From Nocardia niigatensis NBRC 100131 (lineage in GTDB: Bacteria > Actinomycetota > Actinomycetes > Mycobacteriales > Mycobacteriaceae), in NCBI RefSeq assembly GCF_000308655.1, contig NZ_BAGC01000043.1:682001-746000 (forward strand): 64,000 nucleotides of DNA, in the 5' to 3' direction. Positions 1-12,171 of the stretch are shown here, one piece after another. Position numbers and translations under genes: made by a program. How positions within the stretch are numbered: the first letter of the stretch is position 1; each line of letters starts with the position of its first letter. A model generated the notes under the pieces. That model made no database searches and was not told where the DNA came from. It worked only from the letters and a program-made list of their open reading frames with translations.

Positions 1-56
1 CCTCTCCGGGGACCCAGGCAGACGGACTCAATGACGAGCTTCCCGGAAGGACCGCG

Positions 57-1583
57 ATGACGCAGTACGTCGGAGCCATCGATCAAGGCACGACCTCCAC
101 GCGATTCATGGTGTTCGACCATGGCGGCAACGTGGTTGCCCGCCATCAACTCGAACACGAGCAGATCCTCCCGCAGGCCGGCTGGGTGGAACACAACCCG
201 GACGAGATCTGGGAGCGCACCCGCACCGTCATCAAGAGCGCCCTGGCCGGAGCCGGACTCACGGCGAGCGATCTGGCCGCCGTCGGCGTCACCAATCAGC
301 GCGAGACCACCATCGTGTGGAACCGCCGCACCGGACGCCCCTACTACAACGCCATCGTCTGGCAGGACACCCGCACCGACCGCATCGTGGCCGAGGTGGA
401 GAAGGCCGGCCGCGGCGATCTCATTCGCGAACGCGCCGGACTGCCGCCCGCACCGTATTTCTCGGGCGGCAAGCTGAAGTGGATCCTCGACAATGTCCCC
501 GGCGTGCGGGCGGACGCGGAGCGCGGCGACGCCCTCTTCGGCACCCCCGACAGCTGGATCATCTGGAACATCACCGGCGGCGTCCACGGCGGCGTGCACG
601 TGACCGACCCGACCAATGCCTCGCGCACCATGCTCATGGATCTCGAAACCCTGGACTGGGACGACGAATTGCTCGCCGTGTTCGGGGTGCCGCGCGCCAT
701 GCTGCCGCGCATTGCGCCCTCGTCGAATCCCGCGGGCTTCGGCACCACCTATCCGGGCGGCCCGTTCAAGGGCTCGGTACCGCTCGCGGGCGTGCTCGGC
801 GACCAGCAGGCCGCCACGGTCGGCCAGGTCTGCTTCCAGCCGGGCGAGGCCAAGAACACTTACGGCACAGGCAATTTCCTGATGCTGAACACCGGCACCG
901 AGATCGTGCGCTCCGAGCACGGCCTGCTGACCACCGTCGCCTACCAGTTCGGCGACGAGAAGCCGGTGTACGCGCTCGAGGGCTCGATCGCCGTGACCGG
1001 CTCGGCCGTGCAGTGGCTGCGCGACCAGCTCGGCATCATCTCGGGTGCGGCAGGGGTCGAGACCCTGGCCCGGCAGGTCCCCGACAATGGCGGCATCTAC
1101 TTCGTGCCCGCCTTCTCCGGCCTGTTCGCGCCCTACTGGCGCGCGGACGCCCGCGGCGTGATCGTGGGCCTGTCCCGCTTCAGCAACAATGCCCATATCG
1201 CCCGGGCCACACTGGAATCCATCTGCTACCAGACCCGCGACGTGGTCGAGGCCATGCAGCAGGACTCCGGGGTGCGGCTCGGCACCCTGCGCGTCGACGG
1301 CGGCGTCACCGCCAATGAACTCGCCATGCAGATCCAGGCCGACTTCCTCGGCGTGCCGGTCTCCCGGCCGGTGGTCGCGGAGACCACCGCGCTCGGCGCC
1401 GCCTACGCCGCCGGTCTCGCGGTCGGATTCTGGCGCAGCACAGACGAACTCGTCGCCAATTGGCGCGAGGACCGGAACTGGCAGCCCGCCATGACCGAGG
1501 AGCAGCGGCGGCGCGGCTACACCCGCTGGCGCAAAGCGGTCTCCCGCACCCTCGACTGGGTCGACCTCGAGGACGAGGACTGA
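57..1583 (+). CDS. glpK: Glycerol kinase
   Basis: FGGY-family kinase that phosphorylates glycerol to sn-glycerol 3-phosphate in the cytoplasm. The 508-residue protein has the usual family length (about 500). It opens with the phosphate-binding motif GAIDQGTTSTR and has the later ATP-site motif NTYGTGNFL near residue 280. The ATG is preceded by GGAAGGA with good spacing. glpD follows after 6 bases, so the two form an operon that takes glycerol to dihydroxyacetone phosphate. Only 56 bases lie upstream, so a glpF or regulator before it cannot be seen. Identification is secure from sequence. Confidence 0.97.
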   Translation: MTQYVGAIDQGTTSTRFMVFDHGGNVVARHQLEHEQILPQAGWVEHNPDEIWERTRTVIKSALAGAGLTASDLAAVGVTNQRETTIVWNRRTGRPYYNAIVWQDTRTDRIVAEVEKAGRGDLIRERAGLPPAPYFSGGKLKWILDNVPGVRADAERGDALFGTPDSWIIWNITGGVHGGVHVTDPTNASRTMLMDLETLDWDDELLAVFGVPRAMLPRIAPSSNPAGFGTTYPGGPFKGSVPLAGVLGDQQAATVGQVCFQPGEAKNTYGTGNFLMLNTGTEIVRSEHGLLTTVAYQFGDEKPVYALEGSIAVTGSAVQWLRDQLGIISGAAGVETLARQVPDNGGIYFVPAFSGLFAPYWRADARGVIVGLSRFSNNAHIARATLESICYQTRDVVEAMQQDSGVRLGTLRVDGGVTANELAMQIQADFLGVPVSRPVVAETTALGAAYAAGLAVGFWRSTDELVANWREDRNWQPAMTEEQRRRGYTRWRKAVSRTLDWVDLEDED

Positions 1584-1640
1584 CCACCGGTGAGCGCACT
1601 GCCCCACAAGCCTGAAAACACCGATAACAAGGAGTATTTC

Positions 1641-3317
1641 GTGTCCGCACAACTGGATCCCGCCTACCGCGACCGGGCGATTGATTCGCTCGGCGACACC
1701 GAAATCGACGTTCTCGTGATCGGTGGTGGAGTGACGGGAGCGGGTGCCGCACTGGACGCCGCGTCGCGTGGCCTGTCCGTCACCCTGGTCGAGGCGCGCG
1801 ATTTCGCCGCCGGCACCTCGAGCCGGTCCTCCAAACTCATCCACGGCGGCCTGCGCTACCTGGAACAGTACGACTTCGCCCTGGTCCGTGAGGCTTTGAA
1901 GGAACGGGGTCTGCTGCTGAACAAGCTGGCCCCGCACCTGGTGCACCCGGTCTCGTTCCTGTTCCCGCTGCAGAAGCACTACGAGCGCTTCTACATCGGC
2001 GCCGGCATCGCCCTCTACGACACCATGGGCGGCGCACGCTCGGTGCCCATGCACAAGCACCTGAGCCGTTCCAGCGCACTGGAATTGGCGCCGGCGCTGC
2101 GCGCGGACGCCATGACCGGCGCCATCCGCTACTACGACGCCCAGGTCGACGATGCCCGCCACACCATGACGATCGCCCGCACCGCCGCCCAGCACGGCGC
2201 GACCGTGCTGACCCGCACGAAGGTCACCGGGCTGTTGCGCGACGGCGAGAAGGTCGTGGGCGCGAAGGTCGTGGATCTGGAAACCGGTCTGGAGCACAGC
2301 ATCCGGGCCCGGACCGTGATCTCGGCGACCGGCGTGTGGACCGATGACATGATCAAGATGACCGGCGTGGACTTCCCGTTCCACGTGCGCATGTCCAAGG
2401 GCGTGCACATCATGGTCCCGCGCGAGAAGCTGGACATGGACACCGGCATCGCCATGAAGACCGAAAAGTCCGTGCTGTTCGTCATCCCGTGGGCCGAGCA
2501 CTGGATCATCGGCACCACCGACACCGATTGGTCGCTGGACAAGAACCACCCGACCGCCACCGCCGCGGATGTGCAGTACATCCTCGACCACGTCAATTCG
2601 CTACTGCGCGAACCGCTCACGCGCGCCGACATCGTCGGCACCTACGCCGGTCTGCGGCCGCTCATGACCGGCGCGTCCAAGGAGACCTCCAAGCTCTCGC
2701 GCGAGCACGCGGTCGCCGAACCGGCCCCCGGCCTGTTCGTCATCGCGGGCGGCAAGTACACCACCTACCGGGTGATGGCCGCCGACGTGGTGGACGCCGC
2801 CGCGGAGCGCCTGGGCAGCGACGTCGCGCCGTCGGTCACCGCCAACCTGCCCATCCTGGGCGCGGTCGGCTACCAGGACATGCTCGACGACATCGCCGCG
2901 GTCGCGGATCGGGCCGGGCTGCCGGTCGACACCGTGGCGCATCTGCTGGGCCGCTACGGCTCGCTGGCCGCGGAGATCTTCGACCTCGTCGCCGCGGTTC
3001 CCGCACTGGGCGAACCGATTCCGGGCGCCGCGGAGTACTTGGCCGCCGAGGCCGTCTACGCCGCCACCCACGAGGGCGCGCTGCACCTGGACGATCTGCT
3101 CACCCGCCGCACCCGCATCTCCATCGAGGTGCCCGACCGCGGCCTGCGGGCCGCGCCGGAGATCGCCCGCCTCATCGCCCCCCACCTGGGCTGGGACGAC
3201 GAACGCACCAATGCGGAGATCAACCGCTATTTCGACCGGGTGCACGCGGAGCTGGCGGCCAACGAGGAGAAGGACGACGAGTCGGCCAATGCGGCCCGCA
3301 TGATCGCCGTCGGCTGA
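1641..3317 (+). CDS. glpD: Glycerol-3-phosphate dehydrogenase (FAD-dependent, aerobic)
   Basis: Membrane-associated flavoenzyme that oxidises glycerol 3-phosphate to dihydroxyacetone phosphate and passes electrons to quinone. The N-terminal dinucleotide-binding motif VLVIGGGVTGAGAALDAASR is seen, followed by the typical SSRSSKLIHGGLRYLE motif. I chose the GTG at 1641 (558 aa) because AAGGAG lies 6 bases upstream of it. An in-frame GTG at 1590 would add 17 residues directly behind glpK but has no ribosome site of that quality. The gene is translationally close to glpK and ends before a strong hairpin. Confidence 0.95.
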   Translation: MSAQLDPAYRDRAIDSLGDTEIDVLVIGGGVTGAGAALDAASRGLSVTLVEARDFAAGTSSRSSKLIHGGLRYLEQYDFALVREALKERGLLLNKLAPHLVHPVSFLFPLQKHYERFYIGAGIALYDTMGGARSVPMHKHLSRSSALELAPALRADAMTGAIRYYDAQVDDARHTMTIARTAAQHGATVLTRTKVTGLLRDGEKVVGAKVVDLETGLEHSIRARTVISATGVWTDDMIKMTGVDFPFHVRMSKGVHIMVPREKLDMDTGIAMKTEKSVLFVIPWAEHWIIGTTDTDWSLDKNHPTATAADVQYILDHVNSLLREPLTRADIVGTYAGLRPLMTGASKETSKLSREHAVAEPAPGLFVIAGGKYTTYRVMAADVVDAAAERLGSDVAPSVTANLPILGAVGYQDMLDDIAAVADRAGLPVDTVAHLLGRYGSLAAEIFDLVAAVPALGEPIPGAAEYLAAEAVYAATHEGALHLDDLLTRRTRISIEVPDRGLRAAPEIARLIAPHLGWDDERTNAEINRYFDRVHAELAANEEKDDESANAARMIAVG

Positions 3318-3332
3318 GCATCACCCCATGGC

Positions 3333-3374
3333 GGTCCGACGCCGCGCGAGTGGATCACCGCGCGGCGATGGACC
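3333..3374. terminator. Hairpin between convergent glpD and thioesterase gene
   Basis: Arms CGCCGCGCG (3340-3348) and CGCGCGGCG (3359-3367) pair perfectly around a 10-base loop, and outer GGTCC/GGACC (3333-3337 and 3370-3374) extend the stem. It lies between two convergent genes and probably ends transcription in both directions. No T tract is seen, which is common in this group. Confidence 0.6.
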
Positions 3375-3377
3375 GGA

Positions 3378-3881
3378 TCAGGCTCCGACGCTGGACAATT
3401 CGCCCGGCGTCGCGCCCAGGCGGGTGAAGTGCTCGGCGGTCACCTCGACGAAGATCGCACGGCCGGTGGCGAGGACGGTGTCGCCATCGGTGAGCGTGGT
3501 GTCGATGTAGAGCTTGCGGCCCTTGCGGCCGGTGAGCACCGAGGTGACCACCAATTCGCGATTCAGCCGCGCAGGAGCCGCGAAATCTACGTCGAGTTTT
3601 ACGGTGACGGCGGGCAGCCGCAGGGGCATCAGGACCGAGCCCGACGCCTCGTCCAGCGCCGCGGCGACGATGCCGCCGTGTGCCACACCGGGCGCGCCCT
3701 GGTGCCGTTCGTCCATGGTGAAGGTGCCGCGCACTGTGTCACCTCGGCGTTCGAAGGCGATTCGGGGCGAGGCCGGGTTGGCCGGGCCGCACCCGAAACA
3801 GCCGGGGTGATGCGGCGGGAAGGGCCCCTCGGCGAGCAGGTCACCCAGGGGCAGTGGCACGGCGTCGCGATCAGGCTCCAT
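3378..3881 (-). CDS. PaaI-family acyl-CoA thioesterase (hotdog fold)
   Basis: A 167-residue hotdog-fold protein. The helix motif GVAHGGIVAAALDEASG carries the His-Gly-Gly typical of PaaI/YbgC-type thioesterases, which hydrolyse acyl-CoA esters. The N-terminal HHPGCFGCG segment is often seen in actinobacterial members. The substrate is not known. The gene is convergent with glpD and separated from the Clp ATPase gene by 72 bases, so it may be transcribed alone. The ATG at 3881 has only a weak ribosome site. Confidence 0.85.
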   Translation of the reverse strand: MEPDRDAVPLPLGDLLAEGPFPPHHPGCFGCGPANPASPRIAFERRGDTVRGTFTMDERHQGAPGVAHGGIVAAALDEASGSVLMPLRLPAVTVKLDVDFAAPARLNRELVVTSVLTGRKGRKLYIDTTLTDGDTVLATGRAIFVEVTAEHFTRLGATPGELSSVGA

Positions 3882-3953
3882 GCCTGAAAATTAACGCAGA
3901 TTCAAATTTGTCGCGCAACCCACCCGCCGCGGCGCTCTCCGGTGCCACGGTGC

Positions 3954-6542
<2,589 letters not shown>

Positions 6543-6741
6543 GGTCACCTCGCGGCTTCGGGTGACGCTCGACAGGACTCGGGTTCGCAGCGAGCCTGCC
6601 GACGCGTCAGCTAACAGATGGCGAACTCGAGGTCCACAGTAGTAGCCTCGGCGCGGACGGCAAATGGCCGTAACGACTTTGTTTTGGATCGATTCGGCCC
6701 TTGCCCGCCCTCGGAGTTCCGCCCGATCGAACGGAGTCCTG

Positions 6742-8022
6742 ATGAGCGCGATCCACGACGATCTCGACGCCCGCGCGGCAGCGGTGGCCGGACAGGTGGT
6801 GCGCTGGCGGCGGTACCTGCACGAGCATCCGGAACTCTCCAATCGCGAGGTCAACACCGCGGCGCTGATCAGCGATCATCTGAAGTCGTTGAGCCTGGAC
6901 GAGGTTCGCACCGGCATCGCCGGCCACGGTGTGATCGGCGTCCTGCGCGGTGGATCGGCGGGCGAACGGGTGGTGGCGCTGCGGGCGGACATCGACGCGC
7001 TGCCGGTGCCGGACCTGTGCGGGGTGCCGTTCGCCTCCCACGTGGTCGACCAGCGGTACCCCGGCGGACCGTTCCCGGTGTCGCATGCCTGCGGGCACGA
7101 CTGTCACACCGCCATGCTGATGGGCGCGGCCACGGTCCTGGCCGGGGTCCGCGAAAAACTGCCGGGCACCGTGCTTTTCGTGTTCCAGCCCGCCGAGGAG
7201 GGGCCGCCGGTGGCGGAGCGGGGCGGCGCGCGCGAGATGCTCGCCGAGGGTGCGCTCGACGATCCCGTGCCGACCATGGCGTTCGGATTCCACGTCACGC
7301 CATATCCCAAGGGCTGCATCGGCTATCGGGTCGGGAACCAGTTCGGCGCGTCCTGCCTGGCCCGGATCACCATCACCGGACAGCAGGTGCACGGGTCCAC
7401 GCCGTGGATGGGCATCGACCCGATGCCGGCGGCCGGGGCGGTCCTGACCGGGATCGGGCAGCTCTACCGGCAGGTCAGCGCCTTCGACCCGGTGACCGTG
7501 AGCATCGGGCACGTCGAGGATGTGGGGCGGTTCAACATCATCGGACAGACCGTGACGCTGTGGGGCACCATCCGCTGCGCGATGGAACAGGACATGGGCG
7601 AGGTGCAGACGCGGCTGCGAACCCTCGCCACCAATACCGCGGCGGCCTATAACTGTTCGGCCGCAGTGGATTTCCTGCAGGATGTGCCCGCGGTGCACAA
7701 CGAGCAGGCCTGGATGGACGCCGGACTGCCCACCTTCCGGCGGGTGGCCGGGGACGACCGGGTGGTGCCGACCGGGGCCACGCTCGGGTACGACGACGTC
7801 TCGGAGTTCGTCAATCGGTACGGCGGCCTGTACGTGACGCTGGGCGTGCAGGACGCGCAGCTCGACGCGGCGGGCCTGCCGACGCCGCTGCCCGGCGGAC
7901 GCGGGCTCTTCATGAACCACAACCCGCACTTCTACGCCGACGACGACACCCTTGTCACCGGCGTGCGGTTGCACGCCCAGGTGGCCTACGACCATCTCAG
8001 CGGCGCGCTGGTACCGAATTAG
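6742..8022 (+). CDS. M20 family amidohydrolase / peptidase
   Basis: A 426-residue zinc-dependent amidohydrolase of the M20 (aminoacylase/IAA-amino acid hydrolase-like) group. The N-terminal motif HEHPELSNREV, the metal-binding HACGHDCHTAML and the FQPAEEG motif with the catalytic glutamate are all present. The natural amide substrate cannot be named. The ATG at 6742 is preceded by ACGGAG. It is divergent from the Clp ATPase gene with about 200 bases between the two starts, and its end faces a small convergent gene. Confidence 0.88.
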   Translation: MSAIHDDLDARAAAVAGQVVRWRRYLHEHPELSNREVNTAALISDHLKSLSLDEVRTGIAGHGVIGVLRGGSAGERVVALRADIDALPVPDLCGVPFASHVVDQRYPGGPFPVSHACGHDCHTAMLMGAATVLAGVREKLPGTVLFVFQPAEEGPPVAERGGAREMLAEGALDDPVPTMAFGFHVTPYPKGCIGYRVGNQFGASCLARITITGQQVHGSTPWMGIDPMPAAGAVLTGIGQLYRQVSAFDPVTVSIGHVEDVGRFNIIGQTVTLWGTIRCAMEQDMGEVQTRLRTLATNTAAAYNCSAAVDFLQDVPAVHNEQAWMDAGLPTFRRVAGDDRVVPTGATLGYDDVSEFVNRYGGLYVTLGVQDAQLDAAGLPTPLPGGRGLFMNHNPHFYADDDTLVTGVRLHAQVAYDHLSGALVPN

Positions 8023-8055
8023 ATTGTGCCGCAATCACACTCGCGGTAGGACCGG

Positions 8056-8280
8056 TCAGCGGCCGGCGACGACCGGCATGAACGGTGCGTAGTCGCGGAC
8101 GTGACCCTCGGTCCAGTCCCAGAGGGACTTGGGGTCCACGGATACGCCGCGCTGCAGGATCAGGCGCCAGCCGTCGTCCTGCTTCTCCCAGATATCGCCG
8201 TCACGGTCCACATATATGCCGGTGCTCTCGGGCTCGATGCCGGTTTCTCCCAGCCCTCCGGGGAAATCCACTGGCTTCAT
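8056..8280 (-). CDS. Small hypothetical protein
   Basis: I do not recognise this 74-residue, acidic and aromatic protein. It contains IYVDRDGDIWEKQDDGWRL, a pattern of alternating hydrophobic and charged residues that suggests a small beta-rich domain, and a Trp-rich middle (SLWDWTEGHVRDY). There is no signal peptide or membrane segment. AAGGGG lies upstream; the ATG at 8280, a GTG at 8283 or a GTG at 8292 could each be the start. It is divergent from the large regulator gene, so the two may share control. Confidence 0.55.
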   Translation of the reverse strand: MKPVDFPGGLGETGIEPESTGIYVDRDGDIWEKQDDGWRLILQRGVSVDPKSLWDWTEGHVRDYAPFMPVVAGR

Positions 8281-8390
8281 CACACCAACCACCCCTTAAC
8301 TTCAAGGTTGCTTCCAGTCAGAAGTATTGTCCCCGCCTCTTGCGATTCACTTCCGGCCGGGTTGTGTGACGGATTCGCCCCACTAGCGTT

Positions 8391-8404
8391 GGAAATCAAT
8401 TTCC
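8391..8404. promoter_or_regulatory. Inverted repeat upstream of SARP regulator
   Basis: GGAAATCAATTTCC is a perfect inverted repeat (6-base arms, 2-base spacer). It sits in the 269-base region between the divergent small gene (start 8280) and the regulator (start 8550). This region is more AT-rich than its surroundings and should hold both promoters. A role as an operator is inferred from position and symmetry only. Confidence 0.35.
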
Positions 8405-8549
8405 GTACCACACGGTCTTCTTTATGGCGGCGGGCCGCCGTAACTATCGGACAACCATTCGGCTAACTTTTGGCATCTTCAGGTTTTTGAGGGATAGTGC
8501 TCTTCTTGCGGCGAACGCTCGGTTCGCTTCCGGTCGCAGGAGGACACCG

Positions 8550-11500
8550 ATGGCAGGCGCGGAGCTGAGAGTGCTCGGCTCCCTGCAGCTGTCCGTCGAC
8601 GGTCGCGACACCCCCCTCGGCACCCCCATGCAACGCGCCGTCCTCGGCCGCCTCATCGTGGCGCACGGCCAGGTCGTGAGCACCGAGCGGCTGATCTACG
8701 ACCTGTGGTCCGGGCATCCGCCGCCCAAGGCCGCCGCGGTACTGCAGGTACACATCCACAATCTGCGGCGGCTGTTCGAACCCCAGCGACCGCGGCGTGC
8801 GCCCTCCCGCTTCATCGTGTCCGAGTCGTCCGGGTATGCCCTGAAGATCCCCGAGAACGCCGTGGACGCATGGCATTTCGAGCAGCAGCTGCGGACCTAT
8901 CAGGAACTGGTCAGCAATCCCGAGATCCACACCGACCCCACCGAGCGCAATGCCCTGCTGGAGACCGCTCTCTCGCTCTGGCACGGCCCCGCCCTGGAAG
9001 CGTTCGCCGAGGCCGACTGGGCCACCGCCGAGGCCAACCGGCTCACCGACCTCTACCTCACCGCCGTCGAACTCAATGCCCGCACCGAACTGGAGCTGGG
9101 CCGCTCCGGCGAAGTGGTCCGCGAACTCCGCCAGCACTTCGAGGACAATCCCGGCCGCGAGGAAATCGTGCGCCTGCTCGCGCTGGCGCAGTACCAGCTC
9201 GGCCAGCAGCTCGAGGCGCTCACCACCATCCGCCGCTCGCGCGAATTCCTGGGTGGCCAATTCGGAGTGGACCCCGCCCCCGCCCTGCGTCAGCTCGAGA
9301 CAGCCATCCTCAATCACTCGGCGACTCTCAACCGGACCCCGCCGCTTCCCGCACACCGCCCTCCGGCCGATTCCGAACAGCCCGCGCCCCTCGGGCTCCC
9401 CACCGGCAGCGCCGCCCCTGTTCCCGCCCCCGCCACGGCGAGCGCCGCCGCCACGGAGTTCCACAACACCGAATCCCAGTGCGCCACCGGCTATCTCACC
9501 GAGCTATCCGAGTTGCTGACCGCCGCCGAGGCGGCGCGGGCCGGGCGACTGCGGGTCGCGTGGATCGCCGGGGAGGCCGGGATCGGCAAGTCTGTGCTGG
9601 CGGAGGCCACCCTCGCCACGCTGACGACCGCGGGCTGGACGGTCGCCACCGGCGCCTGCCCCGAGATCGATGGCGCACCCAGCGCGTGGGCCTGGACCGA
9701 GATGCTCACCGCCCTCGACGATTCCGAACCGAGTCTGGTCACGACAGCGGGACGGTCATCGTCCCGGGCCGACGACACCTTCAGCCGGGCCCGGGCCATC
9801 GCCGAGAAGTGCAGGCGCGCGACCGGTTCCGCACCGGTGGCGTTGCTGCTGGAGGACGTGCAACGCGCCGATCCGGAGACGCTGCAGATCCTGCGACAGG
9901 TGGTGAGCTGGCTGCGGGACGAGCCGGTCTTCGTACTGATCACCATGCGGCGGTCGGAGGCGGGACAGGGCGCCCACAACACGGTCGCGGCGCTGGCGCA
10001 GTACACCGGAGCCTGGGTGGAGCTCAACGGGCTGGATGTCGAGGGGACGCGGCGGGCCGCTGCGGCGGTGGGGCTGACGGGGATCGAGACCGAGGCGCTG
10101 GAACAGCTGCACCGGCGCACCGGCGGGAACCCCCTGTTCGTGCGGGAGGTGGCGAAAGCGGCCGCCGCACAGGGGAGTTTGGACGAGGTGCCGGACTCGA
10201 TCCGGGAGCTGATCGAGGATCGGGTGGCGCAGCTGCCCGACGGTGTCGCCGAGGTGCTGCGCCGGCTGTCCATCTGGGGCGAGAGCGTCGATCTGGCGAT
10301 TCTCAGCGCCGCGGCGGGCCTGGCCGAGGACACGGTGATCGACCTGGTGGCGGCGGCCGAGGCGGCGGGCCTGGTGGGATCCGGCAGCGGCGGCAGCATC
10401 CGCTTCGAGCACGGGCTGATCCGCGATGCGGTGTATCTGGGCATCCCTCCGCTGCGGCGCGGCCGGATGCACTGGGCCGCACTGGAACTGCTGGAAGAAC
10501 AGGCCGAAAGCTATCCGGCGGTGGCACGAGACCCGGACGTGCTGGCCCGGCACGCCCTCGCCGGGGCGACAGCCGAAACCGCCTCGCACGCCATCGAATA
10601 CGTGGAGCGGGCGGCCGAACTACGCACCAGCCGCGGCATGCGCAGCGCCGGTGTACGGCTGCTGCGCTCGGCGGTGGAACTGCACCGGCTGGCCCGCCAC
10701 GACGCCGACCACGCGCCCGCCGGCGACCGCATCGCGCTGCTGCGCACCCGCTGCGCGCTGGTGACCGCGCTGGCCTACGACAATCGGCATCGGGAGGCCC
10801 GCGTCGAACGCGACCGGGCCCTCAGCCTCGCCGAGCAGCTGGGCGATCCGGATCTGGTGGACCGGGCGCTGACCTGCTGGCGCGCCCCGATCATCTGGGC
10901 AATTCGCAACTGGCGTAGGCCCGATCACCACATGCGGCGGGCCCTGGCGCGCGCCCTGGCCCGGCACGGCGTCGGCGCGGCCACGCTGGCCCTGCTGGGG
11001 AGCGAGGTCCCCAGTCCCCTGGCGCCCATGCGTGACGACGCGAATGCCGGTGCGGAGAAAGCGGATTCGAACGGGCGAGACCGCGATCTGGTGCGCCTGC
11101 TGGTCACGGCGACCTTCGAGACCGGACTGGTGGAGTCCGCGGCCGGGCGGCGGCTGGCCCGGCTGGCCCTCGAGACGGCGCGGCTGATCGGCGATCCCGA
11201 ATTGCTGTGTGCCGCCATCAATGCGGTGACCTATCTCGCATTCGAGTACGACGCGGAGTTCTCGGCGCTGGTCACCGAGCTGGAACAGCTGGCCACCACC
11301 GCCGGTCTGGCCGAGTACCGGGCGCTGGCGCATTATCTGGAATATCGGGCCGCGGTGGCCCGGGCGGATCTGGTGGAGGCGGGACGGCGGGCGACGGCCG
11401 CGGTGGAGTTCGCCGACGAGGGCCAGTTGCAGCCGCTGCTGGATATGGTCAGCTGTTTCGCCGGGACCGTGGAACTACTGCGCGGGAACATCGACGCGGC

Positions 11501-12047
11501 CGATGAGCTGTACCTGCGGTTCACCACCCGCACCCGGCTTTCCGGGGTGGCCAACCATGCGGAGGCGGAGTTGTTCTGCGCGCTCGCGATCGGCTGGGCG
11601 CGGGGCGAACTGGGCGGGCTGTCGGATCGGCTCGCGAACGCGTATGCGGCACTGCCCGCGGCCGCGGCCCCGGCCTACACGCTCGCGCTGTTACAGAGCG
11701 GACAGCGCGAGCGCGCACGCGGCGTGTACGAGAACTCGGATCCGATTGCGGCGGGCTTCTATCCGGTCCTCATGTCGGCATTGAGGGCGGTCGCTGCCAT
11801 CGAGCTCGGCGACACTCCAGCAATTGAGCGGCTCTACGAATACCTGGCGCCGCACAGCGGCACCCTCATCGGACTCGAGACCGGGATGACCGAGTTCGGC
11901 CCGATGGACTCGATCCTCGCGGCGCTGGCCGTCGCCCGGGGCGACGACGAGGCGGCCGCGGCGCATCGCGACCACGCAGAACGCCTGCTCGAAAGGATTC
12001 GAGCCGAACTTCCCGCGTGCGGTGCCGCGCTACTGCGCGCGGCCTGA
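8550..12047 (+). CDS. SARP/AfsR-type regulator with AAA+ ATPase domain
   Basis: A 1165-residue transcriptional regulator. An OmpR-like winged helix opens it (LRVLGSLQLSVDGRDTPLG, then QRAVLGRLI), followed by a bacterial transcriptional activation domain to about residue 255. A Pro/Ala-rich linker leads to a STAND-like ATPase with Walker A AGEAGIGKS (about 340) and a Walker B-like VALLLEDVQRAD (about 430). The C-terminal 550 residues look like helical repeats. No LuxR-type HTH is present at the C terminus, so DNA binding is N-terminal. The ATG at 8550 follows CAGGAGG. Such proteins often activate secondary-metabolite genes, but no biosynthetic cluster lies beside it, so the targets are unknown. 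Confidence 0.88.
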   Translation: MAGAELRVLGSLQLSVDGRDTPLGTPMQRAVLGRLIVAHGQVVSTERLIYDLWSGHPPPKAAAVLQVHIHNLRRLFEPQRPRRAPSRFIVSESSGYALKIPENAVDAWHFEQQLRTYQELVSNPEIHTDPTERNALLETALSLWHGPALEAFAEADWATAEANRLTDLYLTAVELNARTELELGRSGEVVRELRQHFEDNPGREEIVRLLALAQYQLGQQLEALTTIRRSREFLGGQFGVDPAPALRQLETAILNHSATLNRTPPLPAHRPPADSEQPAPLGLPTGSAAPVPAPATASAAATEFHNTESQCATGYLTELSELLTAAEAARAGRLRVAWIAGEAGIGKSVLAEATLATLTTAGWTVATGACPEIDGAPSAWAWTEMLTALDDSEPSLVTTAGRSSSRADDTFSRARAIAEKCRRATGSAPVALLLEDVQRADPETLQILRQVVSWLRDEPVFVLITMRRSEAGQGAHNTVAALAQYTGAWVELNGLDVEGTRRAAAAVGLTGIETEALEQLHRRTGGNPLFVREVAKAAAAQGSLDEVPDSIRELIEDRVAQLPDGVAEVLRRLSIWGESVDLAILSAAAGLAEDTVIDLVAAAEAAGLVGSGSGGSIRFEHGLIRDAVYLGIPPLRRGRMHWAALELLEEQAESYPAVARDPDVLARHALAGATAETASHAIEYVERAAELRTSRGMRSAGVRLLRSAVELHRLARHDADHAPAGDRIALLRTRCALVTALAYDNRHREARVERDRALSLAEQLGDPDLVDRALTCWRAPIIWAIRNWRRPDHHMRRALARALARHGVGAATLALLGSEVPSPLAPMRDDANAGAEKADSNGRDRDLVRLLVTATFETGLVESAAGRRLARLALETARLIGDPELLCAAINAVTYLAFEYDAEFSALVTELEQLATTAGLAEYRALAHYLEYRAAVARADLVEAGRRATAAVEFADEGQLQPLLDMVSCFAGTVELLRGNIDAADELYLRFTTRTRLSGVANHAEAELFCALAIGWARGELGGLSDRLANAYAALPAAAAPAYTLALLQSGQRERARGVYENSDPIAAGFYPVLMSALRAVAAIELGDTPAIERLYEYLAPHSGTLIGLETGMTEFGPMDSILAALAVARGDDEAAAAHRDHAERLLERIRAELPACGAALLRAA

Positions 12048-12171
12048 TGTACGAGAAATCCGGATCGAGTCATCGGCCTGAAATGTCAGAAGCCGCGGCC
12101 CGTATGTCCGGTAGCGGATGCCGGACGGCCATCGGCTCCCAGCGAATTTTCAGCACCGGGATTTGCGCTGG

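Noticed and set aside
57..3317. Internal alternative frames in glpK and glpD
   Set aside because: Arg/Pro/Ala-rich translations in the other frames are typical shadows in high-GC coding DNA.
12109..12127. Hairpin GTCCGG/CCGGAC as terminator between the SARP gene and lsr2
   Set aside because: A six-base stem with a 7-base loop and no T tract is too weak in DNA of this GC content.
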